This document shows positions 1 through 10,989 of a stretch of DNA of 64,000 nt, piece after piece (position 1 is the stretch's first letter; each line of letters starts with the position of its first letter). The notes beneath the pieces were generated by a model that did no database searches, was not told where the DNA came from, and saw only the letters and a program-made list of their open reading frames with translations. Made by a program: the position numbers and the translations under genes. Source of the DNA: Psococerastis gibbosa (taxonomy: Eukaryota > Arthropoda > Insecta > Psocodea > Psocidae); contig OZ020490.1 of NCBI GenBank assembly GCA_963971405.1, positions 25,321,464 through 25,385,463 of the forward strand, read 5' to 3'.

Positions 1-469
1 TAGAGGTAATTGATGTCTCAATGAAAATACAAGCCTTATAAAATGCAACTGCTGGGTGCGAGCCATTGGGATATTTTCATTTCCAATCGGATTTTATGCA
101 TTGGGTTGGGATAAAACGTGTCAGCAGATTAATTAGCCCGCGCGGATTTAACTTTCAGGCAGTCAGTTGACTAGAACATTTCAGTAACGAACCTCGAAAT
201 TGCCGACTTTCTTGGCATTAAACATAGGCCCATAATGTTCCTTGTAATAACCTTTCACCAATTTGCGGAATTTCAAGCTGTTAAACACTGTTGCCAACGT
301 TTGTCACCATGCCATAGACACCAATCACTACGTGAGCAATTTTAAGTTGGTCATTTCCTTTCTAGAGGTAAAGTAGTGTATTCTGTTAGTTGGACCAAGC
401 AGTCTCTGAGGGTGACATTTACCGAAGGAATGTTCTTTGGACTTTGCTTGGGCCTAAATAAGTTATAAG
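1..469. other. No recognisable feature
   Basis: AT-rich sequence without a supportable exon, RNA gene or repeat that recurs elsewhere in the window. Probably intronic or intergenic. Confidence 0.4.
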
Positions 470-676
470 AACGGGTCCAATTTTACTCGAACATGCCTTC
501 CTATTCATCAATTATTAGATATGAGTAATTACATAGTAAATAATTTTCCTATGGTTAAATTTCGGATGCCTCGATGTCCCCTATCCCAAAGCACTAAATT
601 GGTGGATGGGATTGCATATTATAGAATCTAGAGTCTAGGCCATCCCAATGCTTTCCTTATACTACGTATAAATTAA
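470..676. mobile_element. Internally deleted copy of the 0.9-kb TIR element (family H)
   Basis: The left part (from GAACGGGTCC and TTTTACTCGAACATG) and the right end (CTTTCCTTATACTACGTATAAATT) match the two ends of the longer copies at about 13,150-14,015 and 39,735-40,695. Roughly 650 bp of the middle is missing. This is a typical MITE-like deletion derivative of a DNA transposon; no coding capacity. Confidence 0.6.
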
Positions 677-1288
677 AAGAAAAAAATAAGTTACTAAAGT
701 TAAAATCACCTGCATATGAATTAAACGCAACGCCACTGACGAAGAACCTATTGATATTATAAGCATGCCGTCGGCATCTAGTGGGCATATTCTAAGCGCG
801 TGCCACACACGTGCATATATCATCGGCGATTCATATTTTTGAGTTTTACTCGTTTTTTGCCCACTAGCTTCCGACTTCCTTGTATGGGCTGGACGGCAAA
901 CGTACGCTTTTTTTCTCATCTATTCTTTACAGGAACGTGGAATTTGTCACAATGTGATTGACTGGTTTCTAGGTTTGCCGACCCGTCATTCATTCCGTTT
1001 GCCGCATCATTCTGGTGACAGATTGGCTGCAGATGTCTAGTAGGTAACCAAGCGTGGTGGCCACACGCCGAAGATGAACGATATATAGCTCTGTTGTAAG
1101 AGAACCAATGGTATTTAATGGAAGTTTATGGATGATGGACTTTGGAAAGGGAGAAAAATGCCTTTCTGAATGAGAAAACTCTCAGTATATTGCAGTATTT
1201 TATGGTGTAATTACTGACTTTTTTTAACTAACTTTTTTTGAAGAAGTAACCTCCTCGTATAACCGAAATTAGAGGATATAGAAAAAAA
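677..1288. other. No recognisable feature
   Basis: The open frame on the minus strand at 662-919 has no recognisable domain and overlaps a transposon end. Nothing else is supportable in this stretch. Confidence 0.35.
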
Positions 1289-1372
1289 TGGGACTTGGCG
1301 GGATTCGAACCCACGATTTACGCCTATTCGAGCGAAAACATTCATCCCACAAATCCATTATCTTGACACAAG
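1289..1372 (-). repeat. tRNA-like 3' half (SINE head or decayed tRNA)
   Basis: The minus strand reads GTGGGTTCGAATCCCGCC followed by AAGTCCCA and a T-run, which is a tRNA T-arm with a perfect B box (GGTTCGAATCC), a 3' acceptor-like strand and a Pol III-type terminator. No matching 5' acceptor strand or clear A box is present, so it is not an intact tRNA gene. It could be a tRNA pseudogene or the head of a SINE. Confidence 0.45.
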
Positions 1373-2723
1373 ACTGTAGCCAGAAATATTTTTCGGGAGG
1401 GCTCCACATGAGGTGAGGTATAACCTCAATATATTTAAAACTCCATTCTATCTAGTGTACATATATACATACAAATTGCATATTCTATTTAGGAGAGATG
1501 GGACATTCTCTCGAGCCAGTACCGGATTTAAAAATTTATATGAGTGTAGGCCACTCTATTTCCGCCGCCCTATGTACATACCTTTCTTAAACAATAATTT
1601 TCCATTTGTAGTAAAGGGGATTTATTGAATGTATAAAATACCATGAGAAAACCAGTGGACGTGTTTGATTTTTATTCTCTGAAATCAAGTGACCGTCTTC
1701 TGAAATCTGCCGCCCCTAAGACGCTGCCTATACAGCCTATCCAGGACTGGCTCCAACCACAGATATTTTTTATTTATTTCAGGTGCCACTCGTTTTTATT
1801 GACCAATCAGATTACGTTGTGAACGCTTCCGAACAATGCATCCCTTCAAGGGCGGATTTTGCCTCCAATTTAGGGGGAGGGGGTCAGCAGGCAGATTCAG
1901 TGGATTATAACATTAAAAAAAAAAATTAATTCCCACTGTTTATTATTTAGTGTACGTTCATTTAATTTGGGGGGGGGGGGGGTCCAGACCCCCTGACGGT
2001 TTCATGCTATTGTAACTATTTGTCTTTGTTTTACGTGGCAAGTGCATTTTGTCTAGTCTTCACTGGTTTTCCTCCCCCCCCCCCCCCCCCCTCCCCTTGG
2101 GCCAGCCACTGGCTCCTGGGACCTGAAAACGAGTAAAATCTCGAAAGCTTTCCTTATGCTAACTAATAACCGGGAAAGTAATAAATAAAATATATTCGCC
2201 ATATTTTTAATTGCAACAAGTTTTTGCGAACCTGATCAGCTTCATTATTAAAACACGGTAGTCTAGAAATTTTTCTTGTCAATCCCTAACGCAACGCCTA
2301 ACCATCTTCGAAGACGAAGAGACAATAGCCCACGAAGCAAACACCAAGCAGTTGATCAAGGTCTGATTAACAAATTAAGATGCAACCCGGCCGATTATAG
2401 TCCTAAGCATTTCGTGAACGGCCCAATCTTTTTTTGTGTCCTCTTAATTTGGCCCCCCTTATGAACTTTGGCCCTCTTTACCGTCGGTGACATTATACCT
2501 GTTCCTGGATGAGCCCGGTCGTGCGTACATTCTGCTCCAGTGGGTCTGTCTCTATGGTCAGTTGAGCACAGCTGATAGCGTTGCTTGCTGGGAACAACAC
2601 CGCTATGATGCGCGCGCATACTTTGTTTGTTGATTCACCGGGGGTAATGATTCGGCAATTTATTCCCGACGGAAGTTTTTGATGCAGTAGAGGAATGGTA
2701 GGAGCGTAGGATACTCTGAAAGG
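1373..2723. repeat. Mosaic of G/C-run repeats
   Basis: Contains a fragment beginning CAGAAATATTTTTCGGG (1,380-1,470) that recurs near 19,755, and a segment at about 1,845-2,110 with G-runs and C-runs up to 18 nt. The latter starts AAGGGCGGATTTTGCC and ends near GCCAGCCACTGG, like decayed hAT-type ends. Near 2,130-2,160 there is a scrap of family H. No exon seen. Confidence 0.4.
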
Positions 2724-3052
2724 TATATGGACCAGTGCAAAATCAGGAAGAGAGGGAGAAATGATGAGCTCTACGCGATATACCAAGAAGCTAGGACAGT
2801 AGCCGAAATCAAGAGAACCCGCATCAGGTGGCTAGGGCTCGTGGAACGAATCCCAGACAATAGGGCAGCAAGAGCAGCCTTACACAAGGTGTCCCCAGGG
2901 AGAAGACGAGTGGGACGACCACGGATGCGATGGCTGGACGATGTCGAGGTGGATCTGGTGACCCTTAGCGTCGATGACTGGCGAAGGAGAGCGCAGGACC
3001 ACGCAGACTGGCGCGATGTGACAGAGCAGGCCTAGGCCTAAGTAAGTAAGTA
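2724..3052 (+). pseudogene. Non-LTR retrotransposon (LINE-A) 3' end, ORF2 C-terminus
   Basis: The open frame at 2,727-3,035 encodes the C-terminal tail of an insect endonuclease/reverse-transcriptase polyprotein: an IRWLG..ER..DNRA block, then GRRRVGRPRMRWLDDVE, then DDWRRRAQDHADWR. The catalytic RT domain lies upstream in intact elements and is absent. The copy ends in a short TAAG tandem tail (TAAGTAAGTAAG), the hallmark of the 3' end of this family. Three further copies occur in the window (14.1, 22.3 and 52 kb), all plus strand. The 5' truncation suggests dead-on-arrival insertion. The exact clade (RTE or related) cannot be fixed from the tail alone. Confidence 0.8.
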
Positions 3053-3232
3053 AGTGGGGAAAGGTTCAGGCTGTCCGACTACAGGATGTGCTGCTGGCAG
3101 CCATTAGAGGCCCCAGTGCAAGGGACCCAATGCAAACAGGATCCAGGGTCCAATATAAACCTTGTGAGAGTTTCCTTGGTGACTTCGTGGATTTTGGAGA
3201 ACATCATGAGTAGAAGAAGATGATGGATTTTA

Positions 3233-4171
3233 CATTGGCGTAAATAGGGGGGTAACACCCGTAGTAGCCCCCCCCCCCAGGATTTCAGGTGGCAAAGACG
3301 CAATGGAGGCTAAAGGCATAGTATCCACAATAATGAAAGGGAAATTAATTTTTAGTATGCATATTTTACTTGAAAAAAAGCAACATATTGACCAAGTACT
3401 TTCACAAAAACTACATTACTCAAAATGCTTAAAACCCCAATACTTCAGAGCTATTTTTTCCACATTTTTCTCCGGGAGAGACCCCCGGGCCCCCCTCAAT
3501 GGTAGGTTTCTTCGTCGTTATAATATCTCAATTGTACTGCTTGCAAACTTTGGCGTAAATAGGGGGTCCTGGGCTAAGACCCCCCCCCCCAGAAGCACCC
3601 GTAGGCCCCCCCCCCCCCAGGATTTATGGTGACAAAGACGTTATGGAGGCGAGTACAATCCACAATAACGAAAGGGAAATTAATTCTTGGTATGCATATT
3701 TAACATGAAAGACATCATGAAAAAAATTAACGTTTTGACAAAGTATTTCACAAAAATATATTACTCAAAATGCTTAAAACCCCGATATTTCAGACCTATT
3801 TTTTCAAAATTTTTCTTCGGGGGAGACCCCCCAGGCCCCACTCAGTAGTAAGTTTATTCGTCTGTAAAATCTCCACTGTACTGCTTGCAAAATGCGTAAA
3901 ACCTCCCTAATTTGGGCCTAACCATCAATTTTTTTTCTCCGGGGGAGACCCCCGGGCCCCCTTTCTCCAGGGTAGAATATTCGTATAACCTCACTAATTT
4001 GGGCTCATTTATCAATTTTTATTTCTCCAGGTGAGACCCCCGGGCTCCCCTTTGTCCAGAGTATAATATGCGTAAAACCTCACTAATTCGATTTTTTTCT
4101 CCGGGGGATCAAAGTCATGGGGTTGTAAAGCCCCCCCCCCTCCCCAGAAATTTTGTGAATTTACGCCAATG
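3233..4171. mobile_element. 939-bp hAT-like non-autonomous element with C-runs
   Basis: Terminal inverted repeats CATTGGCGTAAAT / ATTTACGCCAATG are perfect over 13 bp. They are flanked by a perfect 8-bp target duplication GGATTTTA (3,225-3,232 and 4,172-4,179). The interior is repetitive: two diverged copies of a roughly 320-bp module (from 3,238 and about 3,552, each opening with GGCGTAAATAGGGGG), then three shorter units of about 88 bp ending in GGGGGAGACCCCCGGG-like hairpins. No transposase frame. 8-bp duplications are typical of hAT elements; family assignment beyond that is inference. A relative without clear ends lies at 10,990-11,420. Confidence 0.85.
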
Positions 4172-4779
4172 GGATTTTATCCGAAACCGGTCACTATTAA
4201 AGAATTTCATTGCGTTCTTCTTCTTCTACTCACGATGCCCACTATAAACTACACAATGCGACACATTGCTTTAAGTGCTCCGAACATTAATTTTAAATTT
4301 TCAAATTTTCGCGCCAATATAACAGCCGGTGGGCAATACGCAAGGAAACTTCCGTAAGGGTGGGAGGCTCAGCAGATGTTTTCAATGGTATGATAGATCA
4401 TCATAATTTTGAAAACAATGCTGTCATCCCTTACTCACTCTCAAAACTGCCAGTTATTAATTGCTACCACAAAGAAATAGGTTTAGTAGGTATTAATAAT
4501 CAAATATGGTATTTTGTACCGTTGCAGCGGTTGTACCTATATTTGGGTCTCTCAGTTAATTCGATATAAGTATTACTTTAAATGTCATTGGCCAAAGCTT
4601 GTATAGACCCAGTGCTTCTTATCGGTAATCTTGCCTGGTAGCAAGTCTGGAAAAATTGTGCATCCAATATACTGCTAGCAGACTTGTCACAGTTGGTAAT
4701 TGTGCCAGGCGGTTATTGAGTTGCTCTCCTATAGTAGGAATACCCTAACCATTGCGAAGTAAACAAATTAATAGGACTT
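4172..4779. other. No recognisable feature
   Basis: AT-rich sequence; two short plus-strand open frames (4,169-4,357 and 4,360-4,569) lack any recognisable domain or splice context. Confidence 0.35.
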
Positions 4780-5110
4780 TGTTGGGGCCGTTCGTGCCCC
4801 AACAGTAATTTGGCTTATTCCCCCCTCCCCCTGGGTAGGGAGGGGGAGTTCTTGGGCTATAACAGGGAATGTGGGTGGCCGGACTCAGGGCCCTTGTTCC
4901 GCCCCTGAGGCGCAACCCTTGGAGGCTGGAGCCCGGTTTCTCCCTCGTACCTGCAGGCCAGTAGTCTCGGTGCTCTCTGCAGATCTGCAGGGCAGTTGCA
5001 GTATGGTACCACTTATTGACTGTACCAGTATTTGCCTAGCTCGGTCCGCGTGTAAGTTTGTCAAGCGTGTGAGTCGAGTTCACCCCCTGGATCCTCTGAG
5101 ACCAGGGTGG
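4780..5110. other. GC-rich island of unknown origin
   Basis: Conspicuously GC-rich against its AT-rich surroundings. It opens with a hairpin (GTTGGGGC..GCCCCAAC), then a CCCCCTCCCCC / GGGAGGGGGAG inverted pair, then a 93-codon plus-strand frame (4,871-5,152) with no recognisable domain. It could be the 5' region of a retrotransposon or an unrelated CpG-rich element. Confidence 0.35.
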
Positions 5111-5819
5111 TTGTTTATAGTAAATCATAAATTGTGTGTCAACCTTAAGTGATAATTTGTAAAATATACTATGGAAAAGGAAAACTAAATTGGACTTATC
5201 ATTCTTTTAATTTTCACCACATTCCCCCGAAGTTTAAAATACCGCGTGTGGCCAATACAGACTTAGTTAAGCATACCTCAACTAAGAAAACTCAAACAAA
5301 GAAAAATCTAATAAGAGAATCTCTCTATTTCTCTCTTTTCCTCGCCCAGTTTTCCCTGAACAAGGAGCATGTATTTTAATTTAATAACTTAATATTATAC
5401 TTATTTTTATTGAATACCTACTGTGAATGATCGGAACATAAGTATAAGGGATCGGAACATGATATGCGCTATTCTTGCCCTCCTCTCTCGAATGATAGAA
5501 TTTAACCAAAAACCGTTTCATGCCCCCACGGGCCCCCCCGCCCCCCCCCCCCCCACTTCGGTGATTTCAACCTTGAAAGGAGCCATGGCGTAGGTATGAA
5601 CAGTATAGGTACTAAAGAGCGGGGAGGTTCAATAGACATTACACTTGTAGACTCACTGGCCGGCATGCATCCGTTCGCACGGTATTAAGTAACTTTTTAT
5701 GTTAACTATCTCAACGGTCATAGGCGTCATACCGTCCCCCCGTGACTTTGATATAACGACTTTTAACGTATCTCATATGAAAATACACAATATCTATGTG
5801 AAGGGGTTGGTTGTAAGAC
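5111..5819. other. No recognisable gene; C-run at about 5,530
   Basis: AT-rich sequence with a run of about 14 C interrupted from further C/G-rich sequence near 5,525-5,555. No exon or repeat family identified. Confidence 0.35.
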
Positions 5820-6085
5820 GCAGTGGCGGCGCTACAGGGCCACAGGGGTGCCCGAGCCCCGAGGGGGCCTACCCCCCCCCCCTGATAGTTTCTCCTTTTG
5901 AGATATTTTACATGTTCTTATATTGCAGAACTTTAGTAATTCAAAACCGTCAGAATTAAAACTGGTAACAAGTTACTTACTTTCGTTATCCTACCTGCTC
6001 CTAATGAAATTTTTTTTGTTTTTTTCATTGGCCCCCCAGATAGAAGTCATGTCCCCATAGTCCCCCGCCTTAAAATTAAAAAAAA
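5820..6085. mobile_element. Truncated copy of the 27.5-kb hAT MITE family
   Basis: Begins with the terminal sequence CAGTGGCGGCGCTA. The interior matches, in reverse orientation, the element at 27,524-27,762 (GAGATATTTTACATG, then TTTTTTCATTGGCCCCCCAGATAG, then GTCATGTCCCC). The far terminus is replaced by an A-rich stretch, so no second end or target duplication is visible. Confidence 0.65.
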
Positions 6086-6171
6086 TAACCTATCCTTTAT
6101 TTCCATTCCAATAAAATTTGCTATTATTCTTCATTCTATTCTTATATTGTCGTTAACACTTATCCTGAGCT

Positions 6172-6338
6172 CAAGGCCGTAACAGGTTTTTTTTCAGGGG
6201 AGGGGGGGGGGTTAGAAATTTCATTGGATATCGTACATAGTGGTTTTTATTTTTCCTCTCAAAATCCGATTCTATCTCGTATCAAGCCAAGGGGGGGGGG
6301 GTTTAACCCCCATGAACCCCTCCTTGGCTACGGCCTTG
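6172..6338. mobile_element. 167-bp hAT-like MITE with G-runs
   Basis: Ends CAAGGCCGTA and TACGGCCTTG form a 10-bp inverted repeat, bracketed by a perfect 8-bp duplication CCTGAGCT (6,164-6,171 and 6,339-6,346). Two G-runs of 9 or more lie inside. A related stretch without the insertion, running from GTTAACACTTATCC into ACTTGCAAA.ACAATAG, is present at about 6,717-6,762 and serves as a paralogous empty site. Confidence 0.9.
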
Positions 6339-6346
6339 CCTGAGCT

Positions 6347-6640
6347 GGCACTTGCAAACACAATAGTTGGGACAACTCTTGTTCCTCCTCTTCGAATGCT
6401 TCTTCTATCGAAGATTGGCGATCATCATGGCAATTGTAGACACCTAGACACCACACTTCGGACTCCCCAAAAGGAAGTCAAGTATGTAGAGTATCGAATG
6501 TACTTAGTCATGATGACTGTACTAGGGAATGGTATTGCAGTGGTTTCCAGTTGCATTCTGCATCCTTATGCCGTTGACTCTTCATTGAGTTCCTCCGCCT
6601 TCGGGGCCCAACCCCCGGACAAAAGAGTGCCCTAGTAGTA
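6347..6640 (+). repeat. Dispersed repeat, copy 1 (GATTGGCGATCATCATGG family)
   Basis: The block from about 6,390 (CTTCTATCGAAGATTGGCGA) to 6,635 recurs in the opposite orientation at 8,640-8,900. Its start also occurs at about 35,265 and 51,890. The open frame through it is shared between copies but has no recognisable domain. Likely the 3' part of a retroelement. Confidence 0.55.
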
Positions 6641-7338
6641 GTTGTTTAGTTAGTGCCGGCTAGTAATCGCCCCGCCATATAGTCATATTCTTTTTCTTCT
6701 TTCTATTCATTGTATGGCTGTTAACACTTATCCAAAGCTTGAACTTGCAAATACAATAGGCCCTTAGCCTGTTTATTTACTTATTTCGGGGGAAGAGGGG
6801 CTGCAGCTTTACCTAAGTTTTTGAACGAACTCTTATCTTTTTCTAAAAAAATAAAATTCAAATTAGGGTGAGGCCATTTCATTCCGGGGAGGGGGGGGGG
6901 GGGCTGCGACTGGCGATTCTTCCTAAGAACGTTTACCAAAAATTCTCAATAACAGATACAAAATTAATAATAAGCTTCCAAGAATTAACAATAAATTAAT
7001 AAAACTTCCCTAAAATCTAAGTAGGTAATGAAAAATTCCACAGCACTTCTGACCCTTCGCATACGCCTATGTCCACTGGTCATTTCAAGTTAACCCATGC
7101 ATGACATAAGCTAAGTACAGGGGATTGTTGTCATCGTAGGGATGCGAAGCGCACCATTTGTTTTCATTTTCACATGAGTGAAGAATTTTCCCAAAGCATG
7201 AAGTCAAGGTCGCTCCCACAGACCCGGTGCTGCTTGGCTTTTAATGGTTAGGACAATAATAGTGTAATCTTTCTGAGTTTTACCAATATAACTATTGTTT
7301 TCAACTGGATGGAACTTAACAAAATTAATGAAAAGCGG
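6641..7338. other. No gene; G-run at about 6,885
   Basis: Contains the empty-site paralog of the 6,172 MITE (about 6,717-6,762), a G-run near 6,885-6,905 within a sequence resembling other G-run repeats, and otherwise unremarkable AT-rich DNA. Confidence 0.35.
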
Positions 7339-7346
7339 GTTGAAAC

Positions 7347-7493
7347 ATGCCTAGGGGGTGGTCCAAGGGGTCCGGACCCCCTCGAAATATTTTTTTTTAT
7401 GTAAACCTGTATTGTTTGAAGAATTCATTCATTAATAAATTACGTAAAAAAATGTAGACCCCCCCCCAAATTAAAACCTGGGCACGGCCTTGG
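7347..7493. mobile_element. 147-bp G-run MITE, GGGCACGGCC family
   Basis: Starts ATGCCTAGGGGGTGGTCC and ends ACCTGGGCACGGCCTTGG, between perfect 8-bp duplications GTTGAAAC (7,339-7,346 and 7,494-7,501). The interior has GGTCCGGACC followed by a run of C near the right end. Better-preserved relatives lie at 16,692-16,874 and, inverted, at 32,565-32,768. The left end here is degraded compared with theirs. Confidence 0.8.
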
Positions 7494-7567
7494 GTTGAAA
7501 CGTGTTTTTTTTTTTTAATTCATCAACAGAAGCAGTAACAAGATGCTACGATTATTAAAAAAAAAAA

Positions 7568-7830
7568 GTAGAAGAAGCGAAATGGGTAGGGCATTTGCTA
7601 AGACATGAAATTCAGGCACACAGCACCATCATTGAGGGCACAGTGGAACGAACCTATAGAAGAGGGTGGCCGAAGAAGTTATTCACGGATGGACTGAAAA
7701 TGGACGCAGGAGCTCGAAAGTACCAACAGCTGAAGAGGAAGGCGCAGGACTGAGAGATAGGATGATCTGCAGGGAGTTGCTGCCAACCAATCGTTGAGAT
7801 TGTGACCTCAGAAGAAGAAGCCCCCGATTT
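7568..7830 (+). pseudogene. LINE-C ORF2 C-terminus fragment
   Basis: The plus frame reads KVEEAKWVGHLLRHE, then IIEGTVERTYRRGWPKK, then ARKYQQLKRKAQD before a stop. This is the W.GH..R...... I.EG...G.RGRP.K tail found at the C-terminus of insect RT-encoding LINEs. A downstream in-frame stop and loss of everything upstream mark it as dead. The same family occurs on the minus strand at 50,455-51,065. Confidence 0.7.
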
Positions 7831-8639
7831 GGGATTCCCTCCCCATTCCGCGAAGGTCGCCTGTTTCCAAAACCCACGTATTTTGTCTATTTGTCTGCGA
7901 ATTTTTTAATCAAAATAAGGTTTGCTCCTCCCACCAACCTAATGGTCTCCTGCAGCATTTTAATTGTCCTCGAAATGGTTATAGTCTCAGGGGATATTAA
8001 TAGCCATCCAAAGCAATAAAGCACATCTACAGTAGGTAATAGTCTAATGCAATACCGAATTAAATGTTTACTCTACAATCTAAATATATAGCCCTAATGA
8101 CATGGTACTGCTATACCTTACTGCCTCATTATTGTGCCTTATAATATGAATTGCAGTTAACTAGCAATATATTGGCGCAGTCTCCATATGCAACTTTATA
8201 CATGCGGGTGGTCTCCCATGGTTTTCAATTATTTGTAATTATTTTGCGGGCATGTTATTGACAAATGCATTGATTATTGTTAAGATCGTGTGGATGTGCG
8301 TGTGAGAAAAATCGTGTTACGATTAGTCAGTACCCTGCAGAGTACAATCGTATCGTATATCAATAAAGAAAATTATGGCACTAAAATTGGCTCCAAAATA
8401 AACTTTTCATGATATTGCCTGTCTTCTCTACGGAAGTTTAGGAACGACACTTGGTCACTCATTATTAATAGATTAGGTCCTGCCCAGTCCTGACCTGCCT
8501 TCAAAGTAGCTGAGCTTCTGAGTAATGTTTTGTGGTCTCAGAGGTGAAGACGCGAAAATCCGTAATCATGTAGCTCCTCTTGGTGAAAATGGAAGCAATT
8601 AATGGTGACTGAACAGATAGGAAACCGAGTTTGAGCCGG
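7831..8639. other. No recognisable feature
   Basis: Low-GC single-copy-looking sequence; no exon, RNA or repeat supportable. Confidence 0.35.
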
Positions 8640-8900
8640 GATAAGCAAAAAAAACATAGTTTTTTCTGTACAGGGCACTCTTTTGTCCTGGGGTTGGAAA
8701 ACCGGCCCTGAAGGAGGAGGAACTCAATGAAGAGCCAACAGCACAAGGATGCAGAAGGCAACGCGAAACGACTGCATTACAATTCCCTACTATGACATCA
8801 ATTGCCATGATGATCTTGGATAGAAGAGGCATTTCAAGAAGAGAAGAAGGCTCGGATTTTTGGTCGGACCGAACTGAAGACCTGCCAGTACAATACAGGA
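8640..8900 (-). repeat. Dispersed repeat, copy 2
   Basis: Reverse-oriented match of the 6,390-6,640 repeat; both share the ends near TTGTCCTGGGGTTGG / CCAACCCCCGGACAA and the GCAATTGCCATGATGATC block. The encoded frames (SSLSSSxFxA) are similar between copies but unidentified. Confidence 0.55.
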
Positions 8901-8914
8901 CTTGCCCAAACATT

Positions 8915-9352
8915 TATTTTTATTTTTTAAATAAATAAATAAATAAATATGGACTTTTTTGTTCTATTACCAGGCCAACCTAGTCTCAGCCGGCCGCCTT
9001 ACCAAGTTGAATTCAGCGGACCAGAGTAGGTTCAAAGATGCAGATAACTTGGTAGTGTGCACAGTGCCAGTAGGGAAACATGGTAGGACTTGTCCTGGTC
9101 ACCTCCGAACTAATCGTGTGACTTCACTATGTCTCCCAAGTGGTTCGGAATCCACTATAATCAGGAGGTCCCCTGTCCTATGGACCCACACCGTGGCCTG
9201 GGACTGTGTCCAATCATACTACTACTACTAAGCCAACCTACGGGAGTTAGGGCTATAAAGCCCTCTCTTACACTCAACTAGGAAGTCCCGGGACCGCCTG
9301 CTTTACATGCCCTCGAAAGCATGGACAGAAAATGTAGCAAGTGTGCGACTTA
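8915..9352 (-). mobile_element. tRNA-derived SINE-1, split by a younger SINE
   Basis: The minus-oriented SINE-1 has an AAATA-rich tail (8,925-8,950), a conserved stem GGGCTTTATAGCCC with AACTCC beside it, and a body that stops at 9,352 inside the tRNA-like head. It is interrupted at 8,983-9,231 by SINE-B, which duplicated the SINE-1 motif GCCAACCTA. Other SINE-1 copies are at 30.7, 38.5, 48.2 and 62.7 kb. Confidence 0.8.
8983..9231 (+). mobile_element. SINE-B (short form) inserted in SINE-1
   Basis: Runs from TCAGCCGGCCGCC through AGTGGTTCGGAATCCAC to an (ACT)n tail. A perfect 9-bp target duplication GCCAACCTA (8,974-8,982 and 9,232-9,240) flanks it. Full-length relatives are at 31,933-32,201 and 33,323-33,606. 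I see no convincing tRNA or 5S head, so the source RNA is unknown; insertion by LINE machinery is inferred from the tail and duplication. Confidence 0.9.
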
Positions 9353-10989
9353 AATGGCTTTTAGTGGCCGAAAATACATTGACAATGATCGGTCCCTGGC
9401 CCCCTCACTTATCACTAATCAGTCAGTCGAGCACCCAGTTATGTTCCTAAACGAATTGCAAGGAGCCTTGTGGTTAGGTTAAGTGCTTGTTAATTTTAAT
9501 GACAGTATGTGTATGTATTGTAGTTTGATCACTTAATATGCTCCGTCCCTGTAAAATACACGAATATCCGTCGTACTTTTATATATATTATATAGTAGTA
9601 AGTAGTAAATAGGTGGTATACATTGTATTATTTAAAAAAATTCTTCCTGATTTAGTATAATACATATACATAGACATGTAATGACGTGTATTAACAAATT
9701 TTGTCCACATGTTTTGTGTATGCTAACATACTGTTCATTTACGCCTAGGTAGCTAAAATTATGATGAGGCAAGGAGGCAGCAGGCGGGAGACATTAAAAG
9801 TAAAATTGGCACCCCAATGCGAGGGGTTCCTTCTGCTGCAAAATACACCCCAAATTATTTCCAACCCAGTGTTTGATTGAAAAATATAATTTTACGTGTT
9901 GGATGCGTCAATTAAGCCATCACGACCTGCCCCCAGCTATTATCCGCATTGAAGCTAAGCCGAAATGTAAGCCCTCTATTGTCTATTGTATAGTTCCCCA
10001 GTGGTACCTTGCTTACCTACTGTACAGTTAAAAATAATAAAATTGCGATTATTTGGATTTCATTGAGAAATGGGAGTTTATATAGACAGCAAACATGCAA
10101 AAACACTGGTTTATAAACTTTCTGACAATAACTCTATCGTTGTAACAAACCGGAGGGTTGTGGCCTTGACCGTTGAGCGTTGAATACATAGAAATATAAT
10201 AGAACTGGAGCGGCGGGAGTCATAATATGCCTAACAAGGCACCCGTTAACCATAAGCCAACTATCAGAGATAAGTACCAACGTAAAAAATATCAAAGTCT
10301 TACACATTGCAGCATAGCAAAACGGATACCTGGACCCGGTCAAAAACTCTGTAGTTTAGTAGTTAGCTTCTGCAGGCTATTTCCCCGCCGAATTGCGTAC
10401 TTATCTTGTGCAGGCTACACTAGCAGCCATATTGATATCGGTCTCCAGCCACGGCATCGTTGAATACCCATTTTATAAACAAAGCCCCGCGTCTCGTACC
10501 TGTTCCGTATTTGACTTGTATTATTTCAAATAATTGCAGTTTTACCTATTTCTGGCGCTTTACTGTCAAATTAAGTGTTGAGCTTCTGACTAAAGTGCAT
10601 TTCATTACAAAATTTGGAGGTTTTTCTTCCCTGTGGGGCACGTAAAAATGTTCTAAAAGGTATGTTTTTTAATTGCTTCATGCACAAATTTTAGACCTAA
10701 TGTAATTGTAATTTTTGGTTTAGTCAATAGTGTAAGCATGTCTACGCGTATACTATACCCTTCTATAGATTTTTACTATACCACTGCGGTTTAAACCATA
10801 TATTACGAACCCTCTACATAGACATTTCCAGGCCAGTCACGTGACCCCCTCCGGTTTGGCCTTAAGGGTCTTTTTCTAAATAAAAACTATTTACGAACGG
10901 CAATGTCTCAAGAGAGGCTGAGCTCTCTAGCCCCGTCCATTAAGCGAATCAGACAACCGCTTAAGGCCCCGCGCTTTTGTAGAAACTCA
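9353..10989. other. No recognisable feature
   Basis: Mostly single-copy-looking AT-rich DNA. A somewhat GC-richer block (10,140-10,500) holds overlapping short open frames on both strands without recognisable domains. No exon with a consistent splice pair found. Confidence 0.35.

Noticed and set aside
1289-1372. Intact tRNA gene
   Set aside because: T-arm and 3' end look right, but no 5' acceptor strand pairs with AAGTCCC and the A box is missing.
7683-7877. 64-residue minus-strand frame
   Set aside because: Antisense of the LINE-C tail.
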